A stretch of 64,000 nt of DNA, taken from the NCBI GenBank assembly GCA_964351905.1, contig CAYGPG010000003.1:55653-119652 (forward strand), written 5' to 3'. The notes beneath the pieces are model-generated. The model did no database searches. It was not told where the DNA came from and was given only the letters and a program-made list of their open reading frames with translations. Every line of letters begins with the position of its first letter. The stretch's first letter is position 1. The translations under genes were made by a program, and so were the position numbers. This DNA comes from GCA-2708415 sp964351905 (GTDB lineage Bacteria > Pseudomonadota > Alphaproteobacteria > Micavibrionales > Micavibrionaceae). Of this stretch, positions 16,552-26,103 are shown piece after piece.

Positions 16552-18125
16552 ATAGATAGCTTGTCTTCATACAGATCAGGTAGATCATTTTCTAATAAAA
16601 TTACGTCTTCTTTTGTAGCGTTTTGAATAATCCATTGTTCCGCATGTTTAAAGGACGCCATTTTTAGAACTTTATTTTTATCATTGCCGCTTTCCTCATT
16701 AATTCCTTTAATGAAGCTTTGAATACGTTCAGATTTCACGGCAATAATAATATCTGCTGTTTGTGCTGCTTTCTTGCCGAGTCTTAAATGCTCTTTATCG
16801 TGATCATCACCTAGCTCCACCATGCCAGGTGTCACAAGAATACGTCTTCCATCTGGAGGTGTAATGGTATCTAAAACATCAAGTGCAGCCATAAAACCGG
16901 CAGGGTTGCTGTTAAAGGCATCATCTATAATTGTGTAACTTTCTAGGCGTTTAACCTCTAGACGATGCTTGATTTGTGGAACTGTTTTTAGGCTTAAAAT
17001 AATATCTTCGATTGGCATGCCAACATGTAAAGCCGTTGCGATAGCCAAAAGCATATTATCAACATGATGATATCCGAAAATAGGAGCCTGAACCTGATGG
17101 GTTTGATTATTTACTTGCAGGTCAAAGTTTAAACCTTCTGGTGTTTGTTTGATATTCAATGCCTGAATGGAGCCGTCTTTACCGCAGTAGATAAAGTATT
17201 TGCCATGTTTGTTTGTGAAGTCTTTTGCGTATTCGCGTTCTAAAACGCTTGTATTAATAATAACATGGCCGTTATTTTCAATGGCGGCTTCAGCGATTTC
17301 AAATTTAGCTTTTGCGGTTCCTTCTAAGTCTTTAAAGCGTTCTAAATGTGCTTTACCAACGGCGGATACCATGGATAATTTAGGAGGCGTAAGCCTACAA
17401 AGCCTCGCAATAGAGCCAATACCATAAGCACCCATTTCAACAATAAAATATTTATGTTTTGCGGTTAACCTTTCACGGATAATACGGGTAATACCCATTT
17501 CCGTGTTAACGCTTCCGGGCGTGATAAGGGTTGGCGCATGATTATCTAATATATGGCCTAGAATATGTTTGATGGATGTTTTCCCAAATGATCCTGTTAC
17601 GGCAATGATAAAAGGGTCATGTTCTTTTAATTTATAAACAGCCTCTTGCCTGAAATTATTATTTACTTTTTCGTCATAGGGTTTGAGCAGTAAAGTTGCT
17701 AGGGGCAAGGAGAGGGGCAGAAGTTGCACGTAAATAAGCCATAAGAGTGGTGAGCTTATTCCAGAGATTGTAAAAATAAGCGGAATTATGATTGCTATTA
17801 GAAAGGCAATGAAGCCAATTCGTTTTGCACGATCAGTTAAAACAAGTTTCTTTTTTGCCTGAGTGACTGGATTTTTTTCCAAATAGGCAATAGCAATAAA
17901 GCCCGTAGAAATTAGTAAATTTAAAATTGCTGCGTTAAAGATAAATGACGTAATAAAAACAGCGATGAGAACAGCCGACATTTTTTTATCAAAGGCTTTA
18001 TTTTCCAAGAGCCATGGAACGAAGCGCTTTCCATTATATTCTTCTTGTTGAAAAATATGTAGGAACGTCAAAAGGCGTTTCCCTGTAAAAATGGCACTGG
18101 CAATAAATAAAATAAAAAAAGTCAT
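16548..18125 (-). CDS. Membrane-anchored Mur ligase (MurF-like)
   Basis: A 525-residue protein whose residues 170-525 form the ATP-binding and C-terminal domains of a Mur ligase: P-loop GSFGKTS (178-184), VEMGAYGIGSIARL, the HLERF Mg-binding region after VSAVGKA, and DDAFNSNPAGFMAALDVL in the C-terminal domain, closest to MurF. The usual N-terminal UDP-MurNAc-peptide domain is absent; instead there are four transmembrane segments (about 1-24, 52-82, 103-122, 128-147). It therefore probably does not replace cytoplasmic MurF but adds an amino-acid or D-Ala-D-Ala unit to a membrane-bound substrate. An alpha/beta hydrolase gene ends four bases upstream and ddl is divergent beyond it. Confidence 0.8.
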   Translation of the reverse strand: MTFFILFIASAIFTGKRLLTFLHIFQQEEYNGKRFVPWLLENKAFDKKMSAVLIAVFITSFIFNAAILNLLISTGFIAIAYLEKNPVTQAKKKLVLTDRAKRIGFIAFLIAIIIPLIFTISGISSPLLWLIYVQLLPLSLPLATLLLKPYDEKVNNNFRQEAVYKLKEHDPFIIAVTGSFGKTSIKHILGHILDNHAPTLITPGSVNTEMGITRIIRERLTAKHKYFIVEMGAYGIGSIARLCRLTPPKLSMVSAVGKAHLERFKDLEGTAKAKFEIAEAAIENNGHVIINTSVLEREYAKDFTNKHGKYFIYCGKDGSIQALNIKQTPEGLNFDLQVNNQTHQVQAPIFGYHHVDNMLLAIATALHVGMPIEDIILSLKTVPQIKHRLEVKRLESYTIIDDAFNSNPAGFMAALDVLDTITPPDGRRILVTPGMVELGDDHDKEHLRLGKKAAQTADIIIAVKSERIQSFIKGINEESGNDKNKVLKMASFKHAEQWIIQNATKEDVILLENDLPDLYEDKLSI

Positions 18126-18129
18126 CTTC

Positions 18130-18888
18130 TTATGTCTCTATAAATTTTTTAATACGTTGGGCAATTTGGCTTTGACCTTTTGTTACAATTGAAAAATGAT
18201 CTAAATGCTTAAAAGTTTCAAATTTACTATCTTTTATTAATTTGCTGTACCTTGAGCCCATATCGGGCTTGGTTTCTAAATCATTTTCTCCATAATATAG
18301 TGCAACGGGGCAGTTTATATTTTTTGCGTCTTCTGATAAATTTTCAGACACTGTTTTGATAAAGATGGGGCGCATGGTACCAGCATTTTTGTAATCTGTG
18401 CTTCCATGTTTTGACCGTAACTGATTAAGTTTTTCCTCACTTCTTATAAAAAGCTTCATTAATTTAAAAAACTTAACTTTGAAAAAAACCTTTAATTTTT
18501 CAAAAGGGGATCTTTTTTGCGGAAGGCCTGCCGCCGCAATAAGAACCATTTTATCAATACTATCCTTATAAGATGCAGCCAGTTTTACACCAACACGACA
18601 ACCATAAGAGTGACCAACCCAGATAATGTTGTCTTGTTTTACATCATCTAAGAAGTGGTTAAAAAATTCGGCATATTGTGTAAGATCCCAATCTTGATCC
18701 GGTTGGGGGGATTCTCCAAAACCAGGTATATCAACAACATAATGTGTACCCATTTGTGATAGGGATTTTGAGAGGTTCGTAAAAAATTGATGGTTACTTC
18801 CCCATCCATGCACCCATATGAAGGCTGTTTTCCCGTGCCCATGACGCAAATAAGCCATTTTTTGGTTATTATATTCAAATATATTCAT
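18130..18888 (-). CDS. Alpha/beta hydrolase next to Mur ligase and Ddl
   Basis: A 252-residue alpha/beta hydrolase. Oxyanion strand WVHGWGSNHQFF, nucleophile elbow GHSYG, acid in YGENDLETKP and catalytic histidine in HLDHFSIV are all present. No signal peptide. A basic helical cap (KVFFKVKFFKLMKLF) lies between strands six and seven, which could touch membranes. It is four bases from the Mur ligase gene and so certainly cotranscribed with it, suggesting an esterase, peptidase or transferase step on the same cell-wall substrate. I use the ATG at 18888; an ATG four codons upstream is possible. Confidence 0.8.
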   Translation of the reverse strand: MNIFEYNNQKMAYLRHGHGKTAFIWVHGWGSNHQFFTNLSKSLSQMGTHYVVDIPGFGESPQPDQDWDLTQYAEFFNHFLDDVKQDNIIWVGHSYGCRVGVKLAASYKDSIDKMVLIAAAGLPQKRSPFEKLKVFFKVKFFKLMKLFIRSEEKLNQLRSKHGSTDYKNAGTMRPIFIKTVSENLSEDAKNINCPVALYYGENDLETKPDMGSRYSKLIKDSKFETFKHLDHFSIVTKGQSQIAQRIKKFIET

Positions 18889-18973
18889 AATAGGGGTCAT
18901 TCATTGTACTGTTTATTGGTAGTATTATAATCATTAAAATTGAAAATTAAAATCAATCTTGGGAATAAAGAAT

Positions 18974-20191
18974 ATGAGTTTAAAGAAAAGGGTAGCTGTT
19001 ATTATTGGAGGACGCTCGCCAGAGCATGATGTAAGCGTTGTGAGCGGCTTGCAGATGTTGCAATCCATCGATTCCTCGGTTTATGAGCCGTTTCCTGTAT
19101 ATATTGCCCAAGATGGGACGTGGTATATTGGTGATGCACTATGGCAAAGAGAAAACTATATCCCTAAGGGTGAAACGCTTAAGGGCTTAACGGAAGTCCA
19201 ACTTGATTTGTCGGCGAAAGAAGAGGGCGGTGTTCTACGCCCTGTCAAAACTGGATTTTTAAACAGAGTTAAAGACACAAAATTTGATATTGCCCTGCCT
19301 GTATTCCACGGTCACATTGGTGAAGATGGTGCCATGCAAGGCTTGCTAGAGTTAGCAAACATCCCTTATGCAGGTATGCGTGCGAAAGCGTGTAGTCTTT
19401 TTATGGACAAAGATACGACCAAGAAAGCCGTTGAAGGATTGGGTGTTCCGCAATTGCCTTATGCTACGGTTAAAAGGCCTAAAGAGGGCTTGTTGGTTGA
19501 TAAAGCTACGTTGGAGCAAAATTTATCTTTTTTGAAACCGCCTTATTGTGTGAAGCCTGCTCATTTGGGAAGCAGCATTGGTGTTGGAAAAGCAACATCG
19601 GTGGAAGAAGCGCGTGAGGTTTTAGCGCGCATCTTTAAATTGGATGATAAGGCCATTATTGAACCTTTTGTTGAAAATTTGGTGGAATATAATGTCTCTG
19701 TGCGAACAAAAAGTGATGGTAGTATAGTAACATCAGCAATTGAACGACCAAAAACAGACAAAGAGTTATTAGATTTTAAAGAAAAATATATGTCTGGCGG
19801 CGGTGGCAGTAAAAAGTTGGGCGGTCAAAAAGTCTCTGAAGGGCCTATCAGTGAAGGTATGTTGTCTTTGACGCGCGATTTAAATCCCGAATTAAAGGAT
19901 GATGATGATCAAAAAATCCGTGATTATGCTTCAACTTTATTTACATCTTTTGATGCGGCGGGGGCGCCTCGTATTGATTTTATATCAAACGGCAAAACAG
20001 GTGAAATTTGGTTCAATGAGTTAAATCCAATCCCTGGATCTTATGGCTATTTTCTGTGGGAAGCATCGAAAGAGAATTTGTTGTTAACGGACTTTCTAAC
20101 CGAACTCATAGAAGAAGGCTTAACTTTATATGAGAGAAAAAGTTTACCCGAAGAATTGGTGCCTGAAGAAGCGCGTTTGTTATCGCGTTAG
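18974..20191 (+). CDS. ddl: D-alanine--D-alanine ligase
   Basis: An ATP-grasp ligase that joins two D-alanines for peptidoglycan. Family motifs: GGRSPEHDVSV at the N-terminus, YAGMRAKACSLFMDKDTTK, KPAHLGSSIGVGKA for ATP, and FNELNPIPGSYGYF for the Mg/phosphate site. At 405 residues it is longer than most Ddl proteins (300-370), with extra sequence around a glycine-rich loop (MSGGGGSKKLGG) and the following acidic segment (ELKDDDD). The start is taken at ATG 18974; a TTG five codons upstream is in frame. It is divergent from the hydrolase-Mur ligase pair and reads towards algF, 39 bases ahead. Confidence 0.9.
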   Translation: MSLKKRVAVIIGGRSPEHDVSVVSGLQMLQSIDSSVYEPFPVYIAQDGTWYIGDALWQRENYIPKGETLKGLTEVQLDLSAKEEGGVLRPVKTGFLNRVKDTKFDIALPVFHGHIGEDGAMQGLLELANIPYAGMRAKACSLFMDKDTTKKAVEGLGVPQLPYATVKRPKEGLLVDKATLEQNLSFLKPPYCVKPAHLGSSIGVGKATSVEEAREVLARIFKLDDKAIIEPFVENLVEYNVSVRTKSDGSIVTSAIERPKTDKELLDFKEKYMSGGGGSKKLGGQKVSEGPISEGMLSLTRDLNPELKDDDDQKIRDYASTLFTSFDAAGAPRIDFISNGKTGEIWFNELNPIPGSYGYFLWEASKENLLLTDFLTELIEEGLTLYERKSLPEELVPEEARLLSR

Positions 20192-20230
20192 AGCTTTGTG
20201 AAGATATTTAACGTCAGTAATTATAAAATA

Positions 20231-20827
20231 ATGCTAAAATTTCTTATACTTTCAATCTTTATTGTTACGCCTGTTTTGGCAAATGATGAAGGTTTATATG
20301 ATGACTTAATCTCAGATCAATATTCCTATATTCGTATATACAATAAAACGAATGATATGATAAAACCTACGCTCAATAGCGCGCAATACCCTGAGTTATC
20401 CTCTGGAAATATGAGTCCGTATTACCCCGAGGAGGTATCAACCATTAATATTGGTTCTGATTTTTCGGAAAAAGTAAAAACAGGGAAATTTTATACGCTT
20501 GTTTTTGATGAAAATATTTTTTTATTTGAAGATGAAAGATCTGAGAATAAAACGAAGGCTGTTCTTAGTTTTTATAACCTAAGTAAACGAGAGGGCTTAA
20601 AGCTAAAGGCAAATAATTCAATATCAGTTTTTGAAGGTATTGAGGCATATTCTTATCGCTCCAGAGAAATTAACTCTGCTAAAGTTGATTTACAAATTGT
20701 GACAGATGATGATGTCACAATTGATGCGTTAGAAAATATTATTCTAGAACGTAACAGCCACTATTCTGTGGTTTATGACGGAGAGAAAACCAATATTTTT
20801 GAAGCGAAGATAGACCATAAGCAGTAA
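20231..20827 (+). CDS. algF: Alginate O-acetylation protein AlgF
   Basis: A 198-residue periplasmic protein with a signal peptide (residues 1-18, MLKFLIL..VLA). The mature start DEGLYDD and the two-domain beta-rich layout with SYIRIYNKT fit AlgF, an adaptor of the alginate acetylation machinery. In pseudomonads algF follows algI and algJ; here it precedes algI and overlaps it by one base (TAATG). An in-frame GTG at 20198 would lengthen the protein by eleven residues but weaken the signal peptide. Sequence similarity to AlgF is modest, but the context of ten other alg genes makes the call strong. Confidence 0.8.
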   Translation: MLKFLILSIFIVTPVLANDEGLYDDLISDQYSYIRIYNKTNDMIKPTLNSAQYPELSSGNMSPYYPEEVSTINIGSDFSEKVKTGKFYTLVFDENIFLFEDERSENKTKAVLSFYNLSKREGLKLKANNSISVFEGIEAYSYRSREINSAKVDLQIVTDDDVTIDALENIILERNSHYSVVYDGEKTNIFEAKIDHKQ

Positions 20828-22239
20828 TGGTTTTTTCATCCAACATATTCCTCTTTACTTTTCTGCCTGTTTTTTTGAGCGTTTATTACCTTACCCCTGA
20901 GAAATATCGATCTATTCCAATATTAATTGGAAGTTATGTTTTTTACGCCTGGTGGCGTCTTGATTTTGTTCTCTTGTTCGCGGGTGTCACGCTTTGGAAT
21001 TATTTTATATATAAAAATATTACTAAAAGTGAAAAAGCAAAGCGATGGATGCAGGTGGGTGTTGTTGGAAATCTATTAACACTTGGGTTCTTCAAATATG
21101 CAAATTTTGGTGTTGATAGCTTTAATTCAGCGTTGGTATCCATCGGGGGCGAACCGCTTTCCATGGCTTATATTATATTGCCAATCGGTATTTCTTTTTA
21201 TGTGTTTCAAGCAATTAGCTTCTTGGTCGATATTTATAGAAAAGAAGCGCCAGCCCCTAAGAACTTTATTGATTTTGCAGCTTATATTTCACTATTCCCT
21301 CAATTAATTGCAGGTCCCATATTGCGATATAAAGATGTGGCATCTCAATTTTATAATAGAACACATAATATGGATAAATTCACTGAGGGTGTTTATCGCT
21401 TCATGGTTGGTTTTTCCCAAAAAGTTTTAATTGCAGATAGCATTGCGCCTTTATCAGAAAATATTTTTTTTCTGGAAAACCCAACTTTTATAGAAAGCTG
21501 GCTTGGTGCATTTGCTTTTGGTGCGCAACTTTATTTCGATTTCTTAGGGTATTCTTCTATGGCGATAGGTTTGGGCCTTATGATGGGGTTTCGCTTTATT
21601 GAAAATTTTAATCATCCTTATATTTCAAGGTCTATCACAGAATTTTGGCGTAGGTGGCATATTTCATTATCAACATGGTTGAGAGATTATTTATATATCC
21701 CTTTAGGCGGAAACAAAAAAGGCAAGCTGAAAACCTATAGAAACCTTATTGTTACAATGGGGTTGGGCGGTTTATGGCATGGTGCAAATTGGACCTTTTT
21801 GCTGTGGGGGTTATGGCATGGGCTTTTACTCTCTATAGAACGCGTATTAGGTTTTAAAGATAAAATTTTGTCACGGTTTATGGTCTTGCCAACGTTAATT
21901 CTTGTGACGATTGGTTGGGTTTTATTTAGAGCCGAGAATGTAAACCGTGCTTTTTCCTTTTATAAAGGCATGGTTGGCTTGAATGGTTTTGCAGTAAGCG
22001 AAGTTCTTTATTGGAAGATAAGTAATGAATCTTTATTTTTCTTTTTTGCGTCTTGGCTAATTATTTTTCTTAGTCCGAAGTTTTTTGATTTTAGTGAGAA
22101 AATTAAAGATTCTGTCACAATGCGGACTCTTGCCTATAAAAGACCTATCGTAAGGATATGTGTTTTAAGTTTGTTTGTACTTTCACTGATTAAACTATCC
22201 GCAACGGCATATTCCCCATTTTTGTATTTTCAGTTTTAG
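20827..22239 (+). CDS. algI: Alginate O-acetyltransferase AlgI (MBOAT)
   Basis: A 470-residue polytopic membrane O-acyltransferase. The MBOAT core is clear: FWRRWHISLSTWLRDYLYIPLGG (His278) and GGLWHGANWTFLLWGLWHG with the catalytic histidine at 318, near the corresponding His322 of the Pseudomonas enzyme. AlgI moves acetyl groups across the inner membrane for transfer to mannuronate residues by AlgJ and AlgX. Ten or more hydrophobic segments. It is cotranscribed with algF and converges on alg8, whose stop overlaps its own by four bases. Other MBOAT systems (e.g. cellulose or peptidoglycan acetylation) use close relatives, but the neighbours decide for alginate. Confidence 0.93.
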   Translation: MVFSSNIFLFTFLPVFLSVYYLTPEKYRSIPILIGSYVFYAWWRLDFVLLFAGVTLWNYFIYKNITKSEKAKRWMQVGVVGNLLTLGFFKYANFGVDSFNSALVSIGGEPLSMAYIILPIGISFYVFQAISFLVDIYRKEAPAPKNFIDFAAYISLFPQLIAGPILRYKDVASQFYNRTHNMDKFTEGVYRFMVGFSQKVLIADSIAPLSENIFFLENPTFIESWLGAFAFGAQLYFDFLGYSSMAIGLGLMMGFRFIENFNHPYISRSITEFWRRWHISLSTWLRDYLYIPLGGNKKGKLKTYRNLIVTMGLGGLWHGANWTFLLWGLWHGLLLSIERVLGFKDKILSRFMVLPTLILVTIGWVLFRAENVNRAFSFYKGMVGLNGFAVSEVLYWKISNESLFFFFASWLIIFLSPKFFDFSEKIKDSVTMRTLAYKRPIVRICVLSLFVLSLIKLSATAYSPFLYFQF

Positions 22240-23750
22240 AATTCAAAAACGCCTGCTATTACGCCGATGAGAGATACAAAAACAAGCATGGCCAATGTGT
22301 TTAGGCCTATAGAAGCATAATTATTTAGCTTTTGATCCCAATGGGACTGTGTCGATGAAAGTTTCGTTTTCTGCCTTGTCCAACTTTGTTTATTAAGGCG
22401 AAAAAAGACGTATGTTTTAATAAGTGAGCCGTAGATCTGATTGTAGTATAAAAGAAAAGGATAAGCCCAACTTATTTCTTTTCGTGCGCCAAGGAGCATC
22501 AAAGTCATAAGCCAACGTGTAAAGCCAATCCACACAGCATAAAAAGCAAGAAATAAAATAGAATATTTAAAACACAACATTGTTACAAATACGGGGCCAG
22601 AAAGCGCAGTCCACATCGACAAACGCTGATCCATTAGACACCACCATGTAAAGTACCCTGTGATGTGAGGGGGGATTGTTAAGGCGCGTTCATTGGTACG
22701 AAGCATGTTGCCTGACCATCGCCGCATCAAAGCGGTTGTTGCGGCGAAGAAATTAGGAGAAGGGGGATGTTCTATTGTATGAATTTTAACATCAGGGACA
22801 TAAAGCATCTTCCATTTTTGTTTTAAAACCCAATACCAAGACGATTTATCATCCCCGGTTAAGAATTTTAATTTACCAAATCGCCAATGGTTTAAATGAT
22901 CATTCTCAACCTGCTCAATAAAGTCAGGATGAGTAACGATAGAGGCGCGAAACATTGACATACGGCCCGTTAAGGTCAAAACGCGTTTAGATAAGCCTAT
23001 TGAGCTCATCAATATTTGCCGTTGCGCAAAGCGTAATGAATGCCATGTGCGTATCATATGAGAACCCTTTACGTCGCATTCTTCATCGGTTGTAAGAGCG
23101 CCAATCTCTGGCATCATTTTAAAAAAGCCAACTATACGTTTTAATAACCCGTCTTCCAAAATTGTATCTCCATCAATGACTGCAACCACCGAATCATCAG
23201 GCGGAATGTCACGGGAAATTGCTCTAAAGCCTTGCGCGAGGCCGTCCCGCTTGCCCGTTCCAGGGATGCGCGTAACTTTTATCTGAACGTGAGCAGGTGG
23301 ATTTAGGCTAAGAAATAATGTTTTAACCATGTCTTCATCTGCTTTTTCAACCAGTGAGGGGACTATTGTGCAGGGTATGTTTGAGTTTATAGCCTCTCTA
23401 ATAACAGACTTAATAACACGCACGTTTGTTTCGCTTTCAATACGAAAGCTTGTGATCAATAAGTATATTTTTGAAGGTTTGAGATCATTACGGTATTTTT
23501 TTTCTATCGTTCGAAATTTTGGAAAGACTATATTTTTATAAATAATGGCGCGAATAAAATGAATGAACCCCCAGCTGTAACGCCATATGGCGATGCCTCC
23601 TATAATAAATAAAAAGCCTTTTGCTTCTGTCGGTACAGGTATATCAGGTAATTGTAGTGCGGCGGCAATTAATAACAGAGTATAAATTAAAAAACCTATT
23701 CTGCCTTTAATAAAAAATGTTCCTTTACCAGCAAAGCCCATAATATCCAT
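22236..23750 (-). CDS. alg8: Alginate polymerase glycosyltransferase Alg8
   Basis: A 504-residue family 2 glycosyltransferase with two N-terminal and several C-terminal transmembrane helices. Catalytic landmarks: IDGDT (nucleotide-binding Asp), TDEECDVKG, TGDDKSSW (general base region) and the processivity motif in the form RRWSGNMLR. Alg8 polymerises GDP-mannuronic acid into polymannuronate at the inner membrane, activated by c-di-GMP bound to Alg44. Its 5' end overlaps algD by 26 bases, so algD-alg8 form a unit as in Pseudomonas. A start three codons later (MGFAGKG) is possible. Confidence 0.93.
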   Translation of the reverse strand: MDIMGFAGKGTFFIKGRIGFLIYTLLLIAAALQLPDIPVPTEAKGFLFIIGGIAIWRYSWGFIHFIRAIIYKNIVFPKFRTIEKKYRNDLKPSKIYLLITSFRIESETNVRVIKSVIREAINSNIPCTIVPSLVEKADEDMVKTLFLSLNPPAHVQIKVTRIPGTGKRDGLAQGFRAISRDIPPDDSVVAVIDGDTILEDGLLKRIVGFFKMMPEIGALTTDEECDVKGSHMIRTWHSLRFAQRQILMSSIGLSKRVLTLTGRMSMFRASIVTHPDFIEQVENDHLNHWRFGKLKFLTGDDKSSWYWVLKQKWKMLYVPDVKIHTIEHPPSPNFFAATTALMRRWSGNMLRTNERALTIPPHITGYFTWWCLMDQRLSMWTALSGPVFVTMLCFKYSILFLAFYAVWIGFTRWLMTLMLLGARKEISWAYPFLLYYNQIYGSLIKTYVFFRLNKQSWTRQKTKLSSTQSHWDQKLNNYASIGLNTLAMLVFVSLIGVIAGVFEF

Positions 23751-25008
23751 CTTGTTTTTCTATTTCAGGGGAAAGTCTAACAAGGTCAAAAACATTTATA
23801 TTTTGGCTTTGGGCTTGTTTTACAATATTTAAAAATTCTGGGTTACTGTTACCTATTATAATTAGATCGTAATCATTTATATCATATTGGTTTATAAGGC
23901 GGTTTGCGATTTTAGATTTTTCTCTTAAAGATTCAGCTTTAACGTATGGATCGTAAATATCGAATGTAACTTTTTTGTTCAAAATTTTATCCGCTAATGT
24001 TAAAAGAGGGCTTTCGCGTGTATCGTCTGTTCCCGCTTTAAAGCTTAAGCCTAATAATAAAATTCGTTTAGGGTTTAACTTAATGATTTTATCAAATGCG
24101 CGGCTAACTTGGTTATCGTTTGCACTTTCCAACGCATCAAAAATAGGCGTTTTTAAAGATAGACTGTGCCCCAAGGCACGAATAGCGCGCAGATCTTTGG
24201 GAAGACATGAACCACCATATGCGAACCCTGGTTTTAAATAAGCATTGGAGATGTTTAGCTTTTTATCTTTACAAAAAATCTCCATAACCTTGTGAGAATC
24301 AATGCCACTATCGCTCAAAATATTACCGATTTCATTGGCAAACCCTATTTTAACGGCATGCCACACATTATCTGCATATTTCACGCCTTCAGAAATTTTT
24401 ATATCTGTTTGTACATGAGGTGCTTCAATATTTTTATATAAAGAAAATATAATATCACTTGTTTTAGAATCTTGAGTACCAACAACAATTTTGGGAGGTT
24501 CAAAATAATCTTGGATAGCACTTCCCTCGCGAAGGAATTCTGGATTAAATCCAAATCCAAAACCCTCATTTACTTTTTTATCTGAGTATTCCTCAATAAT
24601 AGGTATGCAGATATTCTCACAACTTCCTGGTAGAACAGTGGAACGCATTATTATCGTTTTATAGTCATTCGTTTTTTTAATGCTTGCGCCAACATCCTGA
24701 CAAACATTTTGAACATAAGAGAGATCAAGCGATCCATCTGCATTAGAAGGGGTTCCAACACAAATTATAATAATATCAGAGTTTTGAACGGCTAAGTTTA
24801 AATCAGTCGTTGCAGACAAATTTTGACTTTCTATGTGTGTTTTAATAAGCGCATCCAGTCCTTTTTCAAAAAAAGGGCTTTGGCCATTATTAATCATGTT
24901 AACCTTCGTAGGATCAATATCAACCGCAATTACTTTATGATTGGACTCACATAGGCAGGCAGACGTCACCGCCCCAACATATCCTATTCCCATCACGCAT
25001 ATTTTCAT
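23725..25008 (-). CDS. algD: GDP-mannose 6-dehydrogenase AlgD
   Basis: A 427-residue UDP/GDP-sugar dehydrogenase: N-terminal NAD fold (MGIGYVGAVTSACL), STVLPGS, EFLREGSAI and the catalytic cysteine in GGSCLPKD at exactly residue 268, the same number as in Pseudomonas AlgD. The C-terminus ends GLCW, like the GDP-mannose enzymes and unlike UDP-glucose dehydrogenases. It makes GDP-mannuronate, the committed alginate precursor. The 87-base gap to the divergent algJ must hold promoters for both; I see no match to the AlgU-type promoter (GAACTT-TCTGA) of pseudomonads, so regulation is probably different. Confidence 0.95.
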   Translation of the reverse strand: MKICVMGIGYVGAVTSACLCESNHKVIAVDIDPTKVNMINNGQSPFFEKGLDALIKTHIESQNLSATTDLNLAVQNSDIIIICVGTPSNADGSLDLSYVQNVCQDVGASIKKTNDYKTIIMRSTVLPGSCENICIPIIEEYSDKKVNEGFGFGFNPEFLREGSAIQDYFEPPKIVVGTQDSKTSDIIFSLYKNIEAPHVQTDIKISEGVKYADNVWHAVKIGFANEIGNILSDSGIDSHKVMEIFCKDKKLNISNAYLKPGFAYGGSCLPKDLRAIRALGHSLSLKTPIFDALESANDNQVSRAFDKIIKLNPKRILLLGLSFKAGTDDTRESPLLTLADKILNKKVTFDIYDPYVKAESLREKSKIANRLINQYDINDYDLIIIGNSNPEFLNIVKQAQSQNINVFDLVRLSPEIEKQDGYYGLCW

Positions 25009-25095
25009 GATTTGATCTTAAAAAGCATGGGGGCTAAATCAATGAAACTTTGCTTAAATACTTGATTTATAAACAATTAAAATGTTTTGTTAGTC

Positions 25096-26103
25096 ATGAC
25101 GTTTAGAAAATCCTTTCTACTTTCCTATATTTTTATAGCTATCCTCTGTCTCATTTTTCTGTTGAACCTGATAGGTGAGAGAGGGCCTTTTTCACCAAAG
25201 GGGAATATTTGGAATGGGGAACGCGCATCAAATTATGAAACATATTTCAATGAAAATGTACGGCATCATGATTTGAGCGTTTTTATCTGGAAAAAATTGA
25301 AATTTCTTTTTTTTCAAGAGGGCTTGAGCGGCGTAATATTGGGACGAGAAGGGTGGTTATTTACTGATGAAGAATTTACTTTTAATCCTGAAGCTTTAAA
25401 AGAAAACCAATCATATATTGACAATATTTTATTGAGATTTAAAAAAGAGAATATCAAAATACTAATATTGCCTGTTCCTTCAAAGGCGCGTATCTATCAG
25501 AAATTTATTAATCAAGAATACCCTTCATACTTAGGGGGCGCATATGACGATTTTCTTTCTTATTTAGATGAAAGAGACGCATCTTACATAAACTTATCTG
25601 CTTTATTTCAAGAAAAGGACGGCCTTTATTATAAGACAGATACGCATTGGACTCCTAAAGCTACGCAGTTAGTTACTAATGAAATCGTCGAACAAAATTT
25701 TATAAGCTCCACAAATGATAATTTTAGATTGATTGAAAGTGACAGAGAAGTTTTTGAAGGCGATTTGGTTAAATATACAGATGCTCACCAATATTCAAAA
25801 GAAAATGTCACGTTGCTCAAAACTGCCAATAACGAAACAAGTAATGATCTATTTTTAGAAAAATATTTCCCAATTGTATTGATTGGTACGAGTTATAGTG
25901 CTGATAAAAAGTGGGGATTGGAGCAACACTTAAAAGCTTCTCTTCAAAAAGATGTTTTAAATATGAGTCAATCAGGTAAAGGGCCATTTCAGGCGATGCA
26001 GGAATACATAGAAGGGCTTGATCCGAAATCAAAGAACCCCAAATATATTATTTGGGAAATTCCTGAGCGGTACCTAGGGGTTAAGAGGAACATAAATGAA
26101 TAG
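25096..26103 (+). CDS. algJ: Alginate O-acetylase AlgJ (SGNH-like)
   Basis: A 335-residue protein with an N-terminal signal anchor (residues 6-27) and a periplasmic AlgJ/AlgX SGNH hydrolase-like domain. The catalytic Asp-His is TDTHWTP (Asp182, His184) and the serine lies in LIGTSYS (Ser266). The REGWLF motif near residue 84 is also typical. AlgJ is needed for mannuronate acetylation. Start ATG 25096 is chosen over a TTG nine bases upstream. The gene overlaps algX by eight bases. This stretch is markedly AT-rich compared with mfd or carB in the same window. Confidence 0.88.
   Translation: MTFRKSFLLSYIFIAILCLIFLLNLIGERGPFSPKGNIWNGERASNYETYFNENVRHHDLSVFIWKKLKFLFFQEGLSGVILGREGWLFTDEEFTFNPEALKENQSYIDNILLRFKKENIKILILPVPSKARIYQKFINQEYPSYLGGAYDDFLSYLDERDASYINLSALFQEKDGLYYKTDTHWTPKATQLVTNEIVEQNFISSTNDNFRLIESDREVFEGDLVKYTDAHQYSKENVTLLKTANNETSNDLFLEKYFPIVLIGTSYSADKKWGLEQHLKASLQKDVLNMSQSGKGPFQAMQEYIEGLDPKSKNPKYIIWEIPERYLGVKRNINE

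Noticed and set aside
25009..25095. AlgU (sigma-22) promoter in front of algD
   Set aside because: No GAACTT-N16/17-TCTGA arrangement could be found on either strand.
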